64,000 bases of DNA, taken from NCBI GenBank assembly GCA_012934845.2, contig WNNJ02003177.1, positions 1 to 64,000 on the forward strand. Reading direction: 5' to 3'. This DNA is from Pomphorhynchus laevis (lineage: Eukaryota > Acanthocephala > Palaeacanthocephala > Echinorhynchida > Pomphorhynchidae). The notes under the pieces were generated by a model. The model ran no database searches. It saw only the letters and a list, made by a program, of their open reading frames with translations, and had not been told where the DNA came from. A program made the position numbers and the translations under genes. Every line of letters starts with the position of its first letter. Within the stretch, counting starts at the first letter, position 1. Positions 35,390 through 47,500 of the stretch are shown here, one piece after another.

Positions 35390-35790
35390 TTCAAGTCCAG
35401 TTGAGTCAGTATTAGCGGGTTTATACTGTACCACCTTGTATGAAGATGTTATAAATGGTGACGCAGACAAACATTTGGTTTGGTGGAGATATATAGACGA
35501 CGTATTTGCAATATACATGCATGGTCATTAAAACTTATGAAGTTTATTAAACGATTAAACGTAGCTATGGGACCTCACTTTACTTAAACAAAGAAAATTT
35601 GACAATATTCCTAAGCACGTTAAACGAGCAATTCATTCACCTTATTCACTCAATGAATTTGTTAGAGAGAATATGTTCAACATAACAAGGATACAAGAAA
35701 CATTGATATAAAACAATTGACAAATTATTTCATAGAGGTGATCGAAGAAAAATTCTAAGAAAATAGGTTGAAACTGTAAGAAAAAATTGT
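35390..35790 (+). pseudogene. RT fragment of a second, canonical Penelope lineage
   Basis: A forward frame reads through ESVLAGLYCTTLYED and the catalytic WWRYIDDVFAIYM motif, then IPKHVKRAIHSPYSLNEF. These are the palm motifs of a Penelope-type RT different from the N family (FAIYM instead of CVFNS). Stops and a frameshift near 35530 follow. The upstream part is lost, and a non-LTR copy begins 130 bases downstream. Confidence 0.65.
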
Positions 35791-35923
35791 ACGACACTCC
35801 TCACAGTATGACTCCTCAGACGTTGTTTATATAATCTTTCAATATCATCCAGCTCTTGAATACTTTATAAGGATATTAAGCAGGCCATCCATGAAGTTGA
35901 CCAAGACTACAGACAATCCAAAG

Positions 35924-38245
35924 CACATTTGTTCCCACTATACTCCGTACATAACCACCTCACTCCTCTTCATCTCAAGGTCTTTTAACCTTAGTTAAAT
36001 GATCATTAAGATCGTCTCTCCTATTAAACTATTCATGTCCAGCCATGTCTTGTTTAGTAGTTTCACTCTGTAAGAACGGTAAACGTCTCAGTCTAGCCAA
36101 TATCTACATCCGTCCAGGGGAGATACACAAGAACCGTGACCTCCTGGATAGTATTATCGACAGCGGCTATGACATGATACTTGGAGATTTCAACGACAGA
36201 ACTAATCGTTGGATCAATGCAGCACTTCGCAGAGCTAGGAACGGTTATCTTTTTCACAAACCACCATGCCCTACCTTTCATTGTACATCAACAAATTCTA
36301 TTCTCGACGTTTTACTGCTTCACTCGAGGTGGTTGTTAAAACCCCTCCGCACAGAGCAGTCGCGCCAGCAATTGTCCACATCTCATGACCTAATTCGTTG
36401 GAGAATTGAGAAAGAAACGTTCCTTCGAAGGAGGTTTCACTTTGATCCGATCAGAGTGGCCTTCTTTCAGGCGGCTATCCAACTCTTTCCCAGAATTGGA
36501 AATGAGAGTCTGACCGAATTTAATACCTACCTCTTTTCGCAAGCTACCGCGATTCTATCGACTACTTATAAAAGTTGTATATACAATCCCACTCCGACGA
36601 AACTCAAGGTCCTAGCGAAATTGCTTAACCTCCCAAATATCTCTGTTTCCGCCTGGCAGGCTCTCTCGAATGAATACTGGAGCACTAGATTTAGGTTCCG
36701 GCTGATTAGGGATAGGGCGAGTATTGCTCGCTTTAACCCTTCTCAGTCTTACTTTTGGTAAATATTCAAAAAGGAGAAGTTTGTTTGTTGGAAGGATAGG
36801 GCATTGGGTTGGATTGGTAATGTAGGCCTTGTTAAAGTTTTAGAGAGTCACTAGTCTTACACAACTATGGAGCCACGCAATCACCTCAACCAATCCCGCC
36901 TTGGGGTAACTTCATGAGTAGAGACCTAACTGTTACAGATATTCTCAACTCTTGGGGTCCACTTCCGGGCACCTCAAATCCGTCGCTCCACTTTCTTCTC
37001 GGGTCTGTCAACTTTTGACAGCCGAACAGAGAAGAGAGGTGGCCGTCACAATGCTTATAGTCTCCCCATCCGATGTAGCAGGCATCAATATTAGTAAGAG
37101 AGTTTTTATTCCTAAGAAGAAATCCTGCTCATGTCTTAAAAATCTGCGACCCATTTTGATTCAAAATGCCCTCGTTTATATTTACAAAAATGCGCTTGCG
37201 CGTAAAATCCGCGACCATTTAAGTAGGCGTAATTTGATCCCTTTAGGTTTTCATGGGTTCGTCAAAGGTTGCTCGGTCCATTCAGCAGTAGGTGAGGTGG
37301 AGCAGTTTTGTCGGGATTACAGCCATCGTCTAGTTGTTGCTGTTGTCCTTGACTTTTCTGCTGCATTTGACCGCATCCCCATTCTTTTTGTGATATCTTC
37401 TCTCAGGTCCTTCGGGTTGCCTGCGAGAATTGTGAACAGGTTGGAGATCCTGCTATAAACCAAGCGATTTTACTATAAAGACGACCTTGATGCGCTTCAG
37501 TTCTACTCTATTACGGGTGTGCCAGAAGGTTCCCCACTTTCTCCTATCTTATTTCTTGCTGCCTCAATTAACTTATTCAAAATATTCAAACGCGAACAAC
37601 GTCTAGTGGTGTACGCTGATGACACCACAGCCCTGTTCACTGGACGCAGGTGTAAAGACGTAGTCTCTGACATCAGCCGTTTCTTTTCAAGATTAAAAGA
37701 CCAGCTACCACTATCCAATCTAATTTTAAACTCCGCAAAATCGCAGGTGGTAGTCTTTTATTGCCCCCTGCAACAAAGAAAAAACTTAAGAGACTAGCAC
37801 TCTCTGCACTCTCCTCCGTATTTGCCTCTGAACATCTCCCGACCTTTACAAGTCGAGTAAAATACTTAGGGTTCACCGTTACGGTGAACTGGTCGGCGAA
37901 AGCTGACCTGGATAGATTCAAACGTATCCTGAAGAAAGCTAGGTGTGCCCTGAAACAGGCTCAGCATCTGTCATTGAAAGGGAAAACCAAGGTGCGCCTC
38001 TGGGGCACTTCGACTATCTCGGGATTAGTCTTCTTTTCGAGAGGACGTCCCCAAAAGCAAAGGCTAAGGTTTCTTAAGCTCCTCGTATCTAGTTTACCCA
38101 GCACAGTCCGTCTCGATTGGACTATTCGGGGGTGTAAGACCCTGGGTGGTTCAGTCGGAAGGCGGCGTGTTGGATTGGTTTGTTGGCTCAGATCCCCATG
38201 GACCTGAGGCCGTAAAATGGAAGAATAAAGAAGACGACTGAAAAT
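35924..38245 (+). pseudogene. Non-LTR retrotransposon ORF2, 5'-truncated and dead
   Basis: This aligns with the intact ORF2 at 56626-59085 from about residue 52 to the end. Visible motifs are the endonuclease GDFNDRTNRW and TSHDLIRW (with an extra R), the RT region around FSAAFDRIP, a GVPEGSPLSP motif (Q changed to E) and YADDTTALF. Lesions include a TAA at 36759 where the intact copy has a lysine codon, frameshifts near 36850, 37460 and 37760, and further stops. It has no ORF1. The 3' end runs directly into segment X copy 2. Confidence 0.9.
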
Positions 38246-38789
38246 GTGCACCACTTGAATTTTATTATGATACGTAAAAACTTGTATACTATCATTTTTA
38301 TATTTTTTATTAACAAAATCTTTATTTATTTAGACATTGACTTTGCAAAAAAAAGCGTTTGAAAAAAAAGCGTTCATACATGTGAGGTATGTCTGATTTC
38401 TCTGGTTAGCATAAATGCACTGCACCAATGGCATGCAGATTACAGCTATAATGAGATACAATATAAGACAATACAATAGATTATGTGAAAATATTTTGTA
38501 AGCGTTTTGGTCAGAACGTAAAGTACATATCGATCAATGCTCTTAAATTTAGTAAGTGTTGATTCAAATCAATTTCCAATCACTTAATTTATATTCAATT
38601 ACTGCGAAAATAGCCATTACATTGAGCCAATGTTATGGAATAAGTTATAAGTTTGTACTATAAGAAAGTTGATCAATTGGTATATTTCAATAACTTGTTA
38701 TTTTGTAGACTATCCATTTAGAAATTTTTTAACAATATGTTGTTGATATATATAGACCTAAAAAAAGTTTGGTATAAATAACATACAAT

Positions 38790-38818
38790 TTGATAAAGAA
38801 CGTAAGTTCGAAACGTTA
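38790..38818 (+). ncRNA. Hammerhead-like motif (segment X, copy 2)
   Basis: Sequence-identical twin of 27088-27116: TTGATAA, the GAAC-GTAA-GTTC hairpin and GAAACGTT. Confidence 0.4.
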
Positions 38819-38990
38819 AATAAAAGTTCTGTCGTGTTTGCTGGTGTAATACATATATCTGATTCTAACCAAGTACCTCTTAAGGACTCCCAGCTGCTGT
38901 GTAATGCCGGAAACATCTGGGTATTCTATATATATAAGTCAATACATTTCATAAATTTACATTTTTATTATATCTACAAAAAATTTTAAG

Positions 38991-39017
38991 ACGTTTCGGC
39001 CTTGTGGTTTTTATCAA
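38991..39017 (-). ncRNA. Hammerhead-like motif, minus strand (segment X, copy 2)
   Basis: Twin of 27287-27315, with the same weakened helix II. Confidence 0.35.
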
Positions 39018-40440
39018 TTGTAATTAGAGTGATCAATTATAACTTTTACTCTAACAGTTAAATATATAAATTTAATATTTTATTCATATTTTGTTGATGT
39101 AAAATTCAACATTATAAGAGAAAAAAATCAGACTGACTTGAAAATTAGTAGAAAAATAATAACGTCGTATCAATAAGACTTGTCTCATTATTTCTGACAG
39201 AGCTTATATTACCTGGAAATATAGTCCACAAAACAAATCAAATCAGCTAACTGAGTCTACGTATACCGATCAATTGGTATATTTCAATAACTTGTCATTT
39301 TGTAGACGATCCATTAGAAAATTTTAATAATTTTTGTTGATATATATCAACAAAATATTATTCATTTATATATAAGTTATCGTTAGAAACCGGTAAAATA
39401 CAACAACTTTTTTATTTAAGAAACGCTTCAGACGGTTTGTCCTTCAGCCTGTATAATAATGTGAAATTTTCCGCATTATTAATATATTATTATCAAATAT
39501 ATTATTAATATATTATTTATCAAATATTATTAAATAATCATATCTACAAACTGAGTCTACGTATTTAATATAATTATAAAATAAACAAAACTTAATAATG
39601 CTAAATCAAAATTTAATAATTAAATAATAAAATTAATAATTGATTTTAGATTTTTTTAAATTTAAATCAAGCTAAATAAAAAATTGAAATTTAAAATAAA
39701 CGTCACTTTTATGAATTGACTAATAAATAACAGACGTTGTATCAGAATAAGGATTAGAGGTCATCAGGAGGAACTGCTATGCTATCCGGTGTCGGCCTCC
39801 TAACTCCTCTACAAAACATAGCAGCGGGGCCAAATACATGCTAATGATGTATTTCCTCTGAAATAACTATCTAGTATCTTATTCCTAATACAAAGTATAT
39901 TATTTATTATCCATCCATAAATAAATAAATAATTGTTTTTAGATTTTCTATAATTTAAATCAAGTTAAAATAAAAAATTGAAATTTAAAATAAACGTCAT
40001 TTTTATGAATTGACTAATAAATAACAGACGTTGTATCAGAATAAGAATTAGAGGCTATCAGGAGGAACTGCTATGCTATCCGGTGTCGGCTCCTAACTCC
40101 TCTACAAAACATAGCAGCGGGGCCAAATACATGCTAATGATGTATTTCCTCTGATAAAACTATCTAGTATCTTATTCTAATACAAAGTATATTATTTATT
40201 ATCCATCCATAAAAATTTGCCACTTAAGAGTTTAAATTTATTCTTTATATATTTTACTATTTTCTGCTTGATGTTATTTTTATAGTAACATAGTTTGAAA
40301 TATGTATCTATTAAATTATTTAAATGACTTTAAGGAAAGCCAATATCATTACATATTGTTGCAATTCTTAAAATTTCATTATTTAATGAATTATATTTTA
40401 TATTATATGGAATGTATGAATGCTCATGCAAAAATATGTT

Positions 40441-41085
40441 TCAAAGTATATTATTTATTATCCATCCATAAATAAATAAATAATTGTTTTTAGATTTTCT
40501 ATAATTTAAATCAAGTTAATATAAAAAATTGAAATTTAAAATAAACGTCATTTTTATGAATTGACTAATAAATAACAGACGTTGTATCAGAATAAGAATT
40601 AGAGGTCATCAGGAGGAACTGCTATGCTATCAGGTTTCGGCCCCTAACTCCTCTACCCAAAACATAGCAGCGGGGCCAAATACATGCTAATGATGTATTT
40701 CCTCTGAAATAACTATCGAGTATCTTATTCTAATACAAAGTATATTATTTATTATCCATCCACAAAAATTTGCCACTTAAGAGTTTAAATTTATTCTTTA
40801 TATTATTGTGTTGATTTATATATTTTACTATTTTCTGCTTGATGTTATTTTTATAGTAACATAGTTTGAAATATGTATCCATACCCCACAGCATCCATTA
40901 CAATACGGATTAGGCAGTTTACACTGGCGTGCCTACTGAATCGGACCCTTCCTTTAGTCATTAGTTTATTAATCAAATCAGATAATTGAGTCTATGTATT
41001 TAATATAATTATAAAATAATTATAATAATAATGCTAAATCAAAATTTAATAATTAAATAATAAAATTAATAATTTTTATAAGATT
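40441..41085 (-). mobile_element. Further Penelope-like tail and RT 3' fragments
   Basis: A third tail in this cluster contains the best-preserved pseudoknot module: CTGCTATG 40619-40626, GGCCCC 40639-40644, CATAGCAG 40663-40670 and GGGGCC 40672-40677. RT C-terminal sequence continues to about 40878. A 95-base unrelated patch (40879-40973) then gives way to another tail start at the phrase GATAATTGAGTCTATG. Confidence 0.75.
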
Positions 41086-41254
41086 CTAGTTTATACATTT
41101 ATATAAAAAAGCTGTCACGGAAGAATCAACATCTAAGATTATATTATTAATATAATAGCATTATTTAATAGAAACCTAAGTAATATATTATAATGTTAAT
41201 ACTAATCTGAGTTATTATGTCACTGCCGCTTCTCAGCGATGGACATATAAGATC

Positions 41255-41325
41255 TGTATCATTGATCAAATCTTGATTAGATTTGATCTTGATTAGATCT
41301 TGATCAATATGCTTGATTAGATCTA
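41255..41325. repeat. Short GATC/TTGATTAGAT repeat patch
   Basis: GATCTTGATTAGAT and variants occur about four times within 70 bases. It looks like a small tandem repeat; no function is suggested. Confidence 0.6.
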
Positions 41326-41329
41326 GACG

Positions 41330-42240
41330 GTAAAGTTGCCGTCGATTTTATGTAGATGCAAGTTTGATACAATTTTATGAAGTTAAATAATAGTTGAAGA
41401 TGTGCAGAAAGGATTGACAAGGCTCTCTGCAATATAAGCACAAACAGTTTGGTCCTTTGGGGTGACATTTTATTCTTATCTGACAAATTTTATCATGTTA
41501 ACCATGTAGTGATGCACGCATCACAAAAAATCGTTTATCGTGTTGTTCAGCCAGTCAAGCTGATTGAGTTTTTGCCGGGGTGAGTCAATATTCTATAATG
41601 AGAGATGCTAGTTTATTATTCCATAACGTTTGGTTTTTTCAAAATCAGGAGTTTGCTCTAGACCTAATCTTTTAGCTATCTGGAATGATAAAAGTTCTTC
41701 ACCTGTTAATAAAGATATTGTATATGAATGAGATTTACCTGAAACGATAAATGGCGTTTGATAAAACTCCATTTAGAGCGATCGATTTGTTGAAAGTTAT
41801 TCACTGTTAAATCATGCCAAGTTACATTAAGATAAAATAGGATCTAACATTACATGAAAATATCGGATGGCATCGTCAAATGAGAGTTTACTAGCTATTT
41901 AATATATTTGTATAATTGATTTTCAAAGTGACGAGTAAATAACCATCGAAAGGCCAGAGTGATACCTAAATATCTATAGTTGTTGCAGAACGGAACCACA
42001 TCGTTCTTATAAATGAAATTGATACATTTTGTTAATCTGTTTTCTTTTCTAAATTTAATTACTCAAGTTTTTCTCACATTTACAGACAAACAATTGACAT
42101 CACAATACAAGGATAACATATTTACTGATTCATGTGATGATTCTATAGAATCAACAATTATCAATAGATCGTCGGCATGTAGTCAATAGATCACATCATT
42201 CTTCGGTTTGTTTTCAGTCAATCAGGAAGATTATCTAGAA
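41330..42240 (-). pseudogene. RT remnant of a second non-LTR lineage
   Basis: On the minus strand, translation around 42190-42070 gives the catalytic HADDLLIIVDS motif followed by LSVNVRKT and, near 41975, NNYRYLGITLAF. These are the usual order of RT palm and thumb motifs in non-LTR elements. Near 41450 a cysteine-rich patch resembles the C-terminal CCHC region. Motif wording (HADDLLI rather than YADDTTA) separates it from the main non-LTR family here. Stops are frequent and no upstream endonuclease is seen. Confidence 0.65.
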
Positions 42241-42454
42241 ATAGCGAAAATAACAGGGACTTAGCGGCTCTCATTGTAGCACATCTACTGTTTGCTCAAT
42301 CTCGTTAGATATGGACACTATTAGAAATTTTTATGGTATTTGCTTCAAGCAAACGCATTATAAGTCGATAGCAATTTCCACTCAACTTATACCTACAGAT
42401 GAGCTTTTGAATAAGCAACGCTCTGTTTGTTTGGTTAACTTTTGTTTCGTATCT

Positions 42455-42610
42455 ATATTTCCAGGTAATAAAACAAAACTGGTGATAAAAGGAATAAGAA
42501 AAATAAAGTTAAAAATATTAAAAAAGATAAGTATATTTATGAACAATAAGGAACATTTAAACAACTTTATTAAGTTGAAGGCAGAAGTAGTATAATACAT
42601 AATAAACAAC
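42455..42610 (+). mobile_element. Scrambled Penelope-like linker pieces
   Basis: Linker sequence (GGTGATAAAAGGAATAAG, 42480) is followed by a piece that normally lies before it (GCAGAAGTAGTATAATAC, 42580). The order is reversed relative to 43060-43210, so this is a rearranged fragment. Confidence 0.6.
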
Positions 42611-42929
42611 AGTTGGATAATACATGCGGATCAAGACAATATTAAAAACTATCATTGGATTGCTCGTTACTGATATTTTGATTTTGTTTTTAATGTGTTG
42701 TGTTGTAAAATGAGCGGACAGAACGGCATTTTTGTTCAAAGCCTTGTATACATAATAATGTTTATCCTAGTAGGCTCGCGACGTTGAGTATTAGATCTAT
42801 TGAATTTGATCTTTTAATTTCATATCAAATAGTAATGTGGATGTCGCTGCGTGTGCTTAACCATCAATTGAAGCAGCTCTTCTGCCTTTGTGGCTCTCCA
42901 ATGTTATATGGACACGAGTTGTGTATGCA

Positions 42930-43866
42930 GTATTTTAGAACATATTATCGAAGAAAACATCAATATTAAATCAAAAATTATAAGAAAAAGAAGATTTTGG
43001 GATTAAAACGCTTAATTCTATGTACCCATTAGGATTGAATGACGTGGTACAAGAAATTGGCAGAAGTAGTATAATACATAATAAACAACCATATTATAAT
43101 AATCCGGTTAAACGCAAACGAAGAAGTCATGGTGATAAAAGGAATAAGAATAATAGAGTTAAAAATATTAAAAAAGATATGTATATAAATGAACAATTAG
43201 AAATATTCAAACAACTTTTAAGAGATAATAAGCTAAAAAATCTTTATGTAAATATAAGAAATTTTTCTAAAGATATCATATGTTCAATAAATCAAAAATT
43301 AATTAACGACTATGATAGGCTAAGTTGTATAATAAACAGTTATTGTAATATAAAATACTATAATCGTAAAAAAATGTTAATAATAACAATAGAAAATATA
43401 CATTAACCATAAATAACAAGTAAATAACAATTAACCATAAATAAATTAACCACAATTATTACAAGTCACCGTTCTATAATGGATAAAAAAGGTATATTAT
43501 ATTGGAATCCAAAATTACATAAAAATTCATTAAAACCTGGGTTCATATGTTGTGCGTTTAAATGTATATTAAAACCACTTTTTGTCTATATGAATTAAAT
43601 ACTTAAAGTAATTAAAGCACACTTTAAAAAATATTGCAAGGTAATCGAAATTAATACTGCTATAAAACACTATTTCAGTATTAATTCTACAAAAGAATTT
43701 TTAGAACAATTAAAAGGAATAAATTTTCAAAATATAAATACATACGATTTTAGTACGCTTAATACAAATCTAGATTTAGTAGATATTAAAGATGCATTAG
43801 ACAAATTAATTAATCTTATATTCGGAAAAAGATATACATATATATGTTATAATAATTATAACGCCT
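42930..43866 (+). mobile_element. Penelope-like element, endonuclease end to RT start (N8)
   Basis: The copy starts in the endonuclease C-terminus (EDFGIKTLNSMYPLGLND). It continues in a 128-codon frame (43020-43406) through KRKRRSHGDK, then jumps to the RT N-terminal region (MDKKGILYWNPKLHKN, 43480) and DFSTLNTNLD, ending at NNYNAYL (43866). It directly shows endonuclease sequence upstream of RT sequence on one strand. At 43868 it is joined without spacer to a non-LTR RT fragment. Confidence 0.8.
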
Positions 43867-43867
43867 A

Positions 43868-44065
43868 TCTCTACTGTCAGGTTCCTCGTGATGCCTGCGA
43901 GAATTGTTAAGAGGGTAAAGATATTGTGGTACACCAAGCGGTACTATTATGAAGACGACCCCGATGCACGTCAGTTCTACCCTATTACAGGTGTGCCTCA
44001 AGGATCCTCACTTTCTCTAGTTTTATTTCTTGCTGCCTCCATTGAACCTTTCATAATATTCAAGC
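43868..44065 (+). pseudogene. Small non-LTR RT fragment
   Basis: This matches ORF2 around LPARIVNRVEIL, the FYYEDDPDARQFYP segment and GVPQGSPLS (here GSSLS). It is only about 66 codons long and joins directly onto ORF1-like sequence of the next copy. Confidence 0.8.
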
Positions 44066-45092
44066 GCGAATATTTTGAGGCACTCAAGCGCCATAAGCTA
44101 TTAAACATATTCCTGCGTAAGTTTACTGAAAAATATAATAATAGAGTCCTATTCCACTCAGTACGCTACTTTGAAGCTGAAATAAAGATCTTCGTTTCTG
44201 GGACCTTGCGAAGGAGTATGAAACCTTTTTCCACAACGAATTAATGGATATTGGTACAGTACAATTTAAACTTATCCAAGCTTCCATCAAAATTCCGAAT
44301 CTTTCTTCCCACCTGGATTAGAAGGATATTGAGTCTTTAAAGAGGTAATTTAGATAAACAAACTTCCGGTACATAACTGGGAAGAACGGATTTCCTCTAC
44401 CGATAGCTTTTGCGTCTTTTTTATTGATAATGCTGATATCCTAACAAAAGCCGCCTGTAACTTCTTTTTGGGACATAAACTAATGTTTAAATTCATAAGC
44501 ACCGACAAGCTAACTTACCCGCACTGCAATGATTGCCACGAATGAGGCCACTGAGTCTCCGGATGTTTTAAGGAGAAGTTTTGTGGGGTATGCGGCCTAA
44601 CGAATTGCCTGAAAGTTGGCAAAAAGTGCTCCTCCCAGCCCGTGTTCAAATTGTGGAGGAGCCCACCCGGTGTGGTCCAGGAAGTGTGCGAATTTCAAAC
44701 TGTATTGTTCCCGTCACCGCTCCACCCACCCCAATAAAAAAGATGACCCCGTGACTTTTGGTGCTGTTGCGGGTGAATGACTGACAACGATATCATCAGG
44801 TTAGTCGACTCCACCAGACAAGCAATCTTCAAGCAATTGGAGAACTTGATCCATAAACAGCTTGCCTTATTTTTTACCGCTCCAGTAATCGCCGAACCTC
44901 CGGTCCTGAAGGAATCAAAGAAAAGTGGATCATCCTCACTCAGAGTTCCTCCTGTGAAGATCGGGAAAATGTTAAAATCTAAAGCCGAAGAAGCAGCCGT
45001 TGCACACATGGGAAATGAAGACAATGCCCGTAAGCAAGTGTCTTCCCTAGTATGGGCATGTGGTGGAAAAGGCGACCTTTCCGCCCCTTGAT
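44066..45092 (+). pseudogene. Non-LTR ORF1 (gag-like), dead
   Basis: This aligns with ORF1 at 55427-56593: LLNIFLRKFTEKY near 44098, a first zinc knuckle near 44525 (HCNDCHE, then stop, GH), later cysteines (CGVCGLTNC) and the C-terminal RVPPVKIGKMLK segment in a 104-codon frame at 44777-45091. Frameshifts and stops break it repeatedly. Confidence 0.8.
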
Positions 45093-45119
45093 CCGTCTAG
45101 GTCAAGGGAATCCCACCCA

Positions 45120-47500
45120 GCTTATCTAAAAAATACAGAGTACTCGTGAGCCTTTTTCACTAAATATCCTTCAGTAGAATTCGGGAGGTGCTTATGTCAA
45201 TAGACTTCTATCCGGTTGAGATGCAGATATCATAAGCCTTTAGAAGACACAGTCTATCCGTCTCCCCAAGATATTACTTAATTCATCCCTAAGCAGGTTT
45301 ATTCCCACTATCCTCCATACATAACCCTACCTCACTCTTCTTCGTCTCAAGGTCTTCTAACCTTAGTTAAATGCTCTCTAAGATCCTCCCGCCTGCTAAA
45401 GTACTCTTGTCCTGCCCTGTCTTGTTTGGTTATATTACTATGTAAGAACGGTAAACGCCTCAGTCTAGTAAATATAGACATCTGTCCTGGTGAGATTCAC
45501 AAGAACCGTGATCTTCTGGATAGGATTGTTGTTAGTGCCTATAACATGTACTTGGTGATTTCAACGACTAAACTGGTCGTTGGATTAATGCAGCACTCCG
45601 CAGAAACAGGAAAGACTATCTTGTTCATAAACCACCGTCCCCTACCTTCCATTGCACATCAACGAACTCTCTCTCTTCAACATACTACTGCCTCATAAGA
45701 GGTGGTTGTTGAAACCCCTCTGCACGAAGCAGTCGCGCCAACATCTGACCACCTCTCATGACCTAATTCGTTGGCGGATAGAGAATGATACGTTGCTTAG
45801 AAGGAGATTCCAATTTGACCCCATCAGAGTGGCTTTCTTTCAGGCAGCTATTCAGCGCTTCCTCGAATTGGGAATGAGAGTCTGACCGAATTTAATTCCT
45901 ACCTCTCTTCGCAAGCTACTGCGTTGCTCTCGACTACCTATAAAGGTCGTATTTACAGTCCCACTCCGACAAAACTCAAGACCTTAGCGTATATGCTCCG
46001 TCTCCCAACCTCTCTGCTTTTGCCAGACAAGTTCTCTCGAAAGGATATTGGATCACTAGATATATGTTCCAACAGGGTTAGGATAGGACAAGCATTGCTT
46101 CCCTTAATCCAGCCCAGTCTTTCTTTTAGAAGATATTCAAGAAGGAGAAATTTGTCTGTCGGAAGGATATAGCTGGGTTGGATTAGTAGTAAATGTCTTG
46201 ATATAGTTTTAGAGGAGTCGCTATCCCTACATAATTATGGGCCACTCTATAATCTCAGCCAATCCCGCCTCAGGGGACTTCAGTAGTATGTACCTATCTG
46301 TCACAGATATCCTTAACTCTTTGTGGCCCCTCCCGGGCACATCCAAATCTGTCGTTTTGCTTTCTTCTCGGGTCTGTCAGAGGCCGTCACAATGCTATTA
46401 GCCAACCCTTCCGATATGGTTAACATCAACATTAGTCGTAGAATTTTTAAACTAAAAGAAAAACGTTTCCTGTCCTAAAGACCTGCAGCCCATTTCTTTA
46501 CAAAACTTCCTCATCTCCGTTTACGAAAAAGCGCTTGCGCGTAAGATCCGCGACCATCCATGTAAGCGTAATTTAATCCCACCAGGTTTTCATGGGTGTG
46601 TTAAAGATCGCTCGGCCCATTCAGCAATTAGTGGTGTGCAGCAGTTCTGTCGAGATGATAACCATCAAATCGTTGTTGCTGTTTTCCTTGACTTTAGCAC
46701 TTATTAAGTAAACTACTTATTAAGTAACCAGAAAAATAATAGATAATATGATGGCTTTTGATTTAAAAATTATAAGATTTAAGAATAGTTAATTTTTTTA
46801 AATATGATTAGAAATTACATAACAAGTGTAAACAAAATTATTCTTTTAATTCATTATACTTGAGAATTAATACATTATTATGTATTTATATAAAAAATAT
46901 ATTCGATTTATAATTAATATTATATAAAATTTATTTTTTTATTAAATAATTTTTGCAATAATTTTATAAAAATTATGCGATAATTCTGGTTTGGTAATAC
47001 AAACTAATGTATTATATGATGATATTTAATTTAAAAATTATAAGATTTTAGAATAAAAAAGATTTTAGAAATTAGCACTCTCTGCACTCTCCTCCATTTT
47101 GCAACCTCAACCACTCCCTATCTCCTCGAGTCGAGTGAAATACCTGGGGTTCACCGTTGCGGTGAATTGTTTATAAAAAGCTGACCTGAATATACTTGAA
47201 TGTATTCTGAAGAGAGCTAGGTGGGCCATGAAACGGACCCAGCATCTGTCATTAAATGGGAAAACCGAAGTGCGCCTCAGGGGTACTTGGGCTTTCTCGG
47301 GATTAGTCTTTTTTTCTAGAGGACGTCACCCTGAGCAAAGGCTAAGGTTTCTCAAGCTCCTTGTCTCGCGTTTACCCAGCATAGTTCCCCTCGATTGGAC
47401 TCTTCGAGGGGCTAATGACCGCGGGTGGTTTAGTCGGAATCGGCGTGTTGGATTAGTTGGAAGGATCAAATCCCACTGGACCTGAGGCCGTAAGTTTTGG
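45120..47500 (+). pseudogene. Non-LTR ORF2, dead, with internal AT-rich replacement
   Basis: It continues from the ORF1 remnant in the same order as the intact element. Endonuclease pieces (45426-45698) and the middle region (45652-46172) are recognisable. RT sequence runs to FLDFS at 46695, where it is cut, and resumes at about 47075 (LALSALSS) to the C-terminus at 47485. The segment with the YADD active site is missing. Multiple stops and frameshifts make it inactive. Confidence 0.85.
46696..47074. other. AT-rich block replacing the RT core
   Basis: This block of about 380 bases is very AT-rich and starts with a doubled ACTTATTAAGTAA. The phrase TTTAAAAATTATAAGATTT occurs near both ends (46761 and 47029). 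It could be a small non-autonomous element or a repair patch. No open frame is present. Confidence 0.5.

Larger units (their letters stand above)
38331..40440. repeat. Duplicated 2.1-kb segment X, copy 2
   Basis: Direct copy of 26612-28735 with small differences; for example an 18-base tandem duplication present in copy 1 near 26715 is absent here. It contains hammerhead-like motifs at 38790-38818 (+) and 38991-39017 (-), the same palindrome near 39337, and tails with modules at about 39775-39830 and 40070-40125. It ends at 40440 within Penelope-like RT sequence. Confidence 0.85.
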
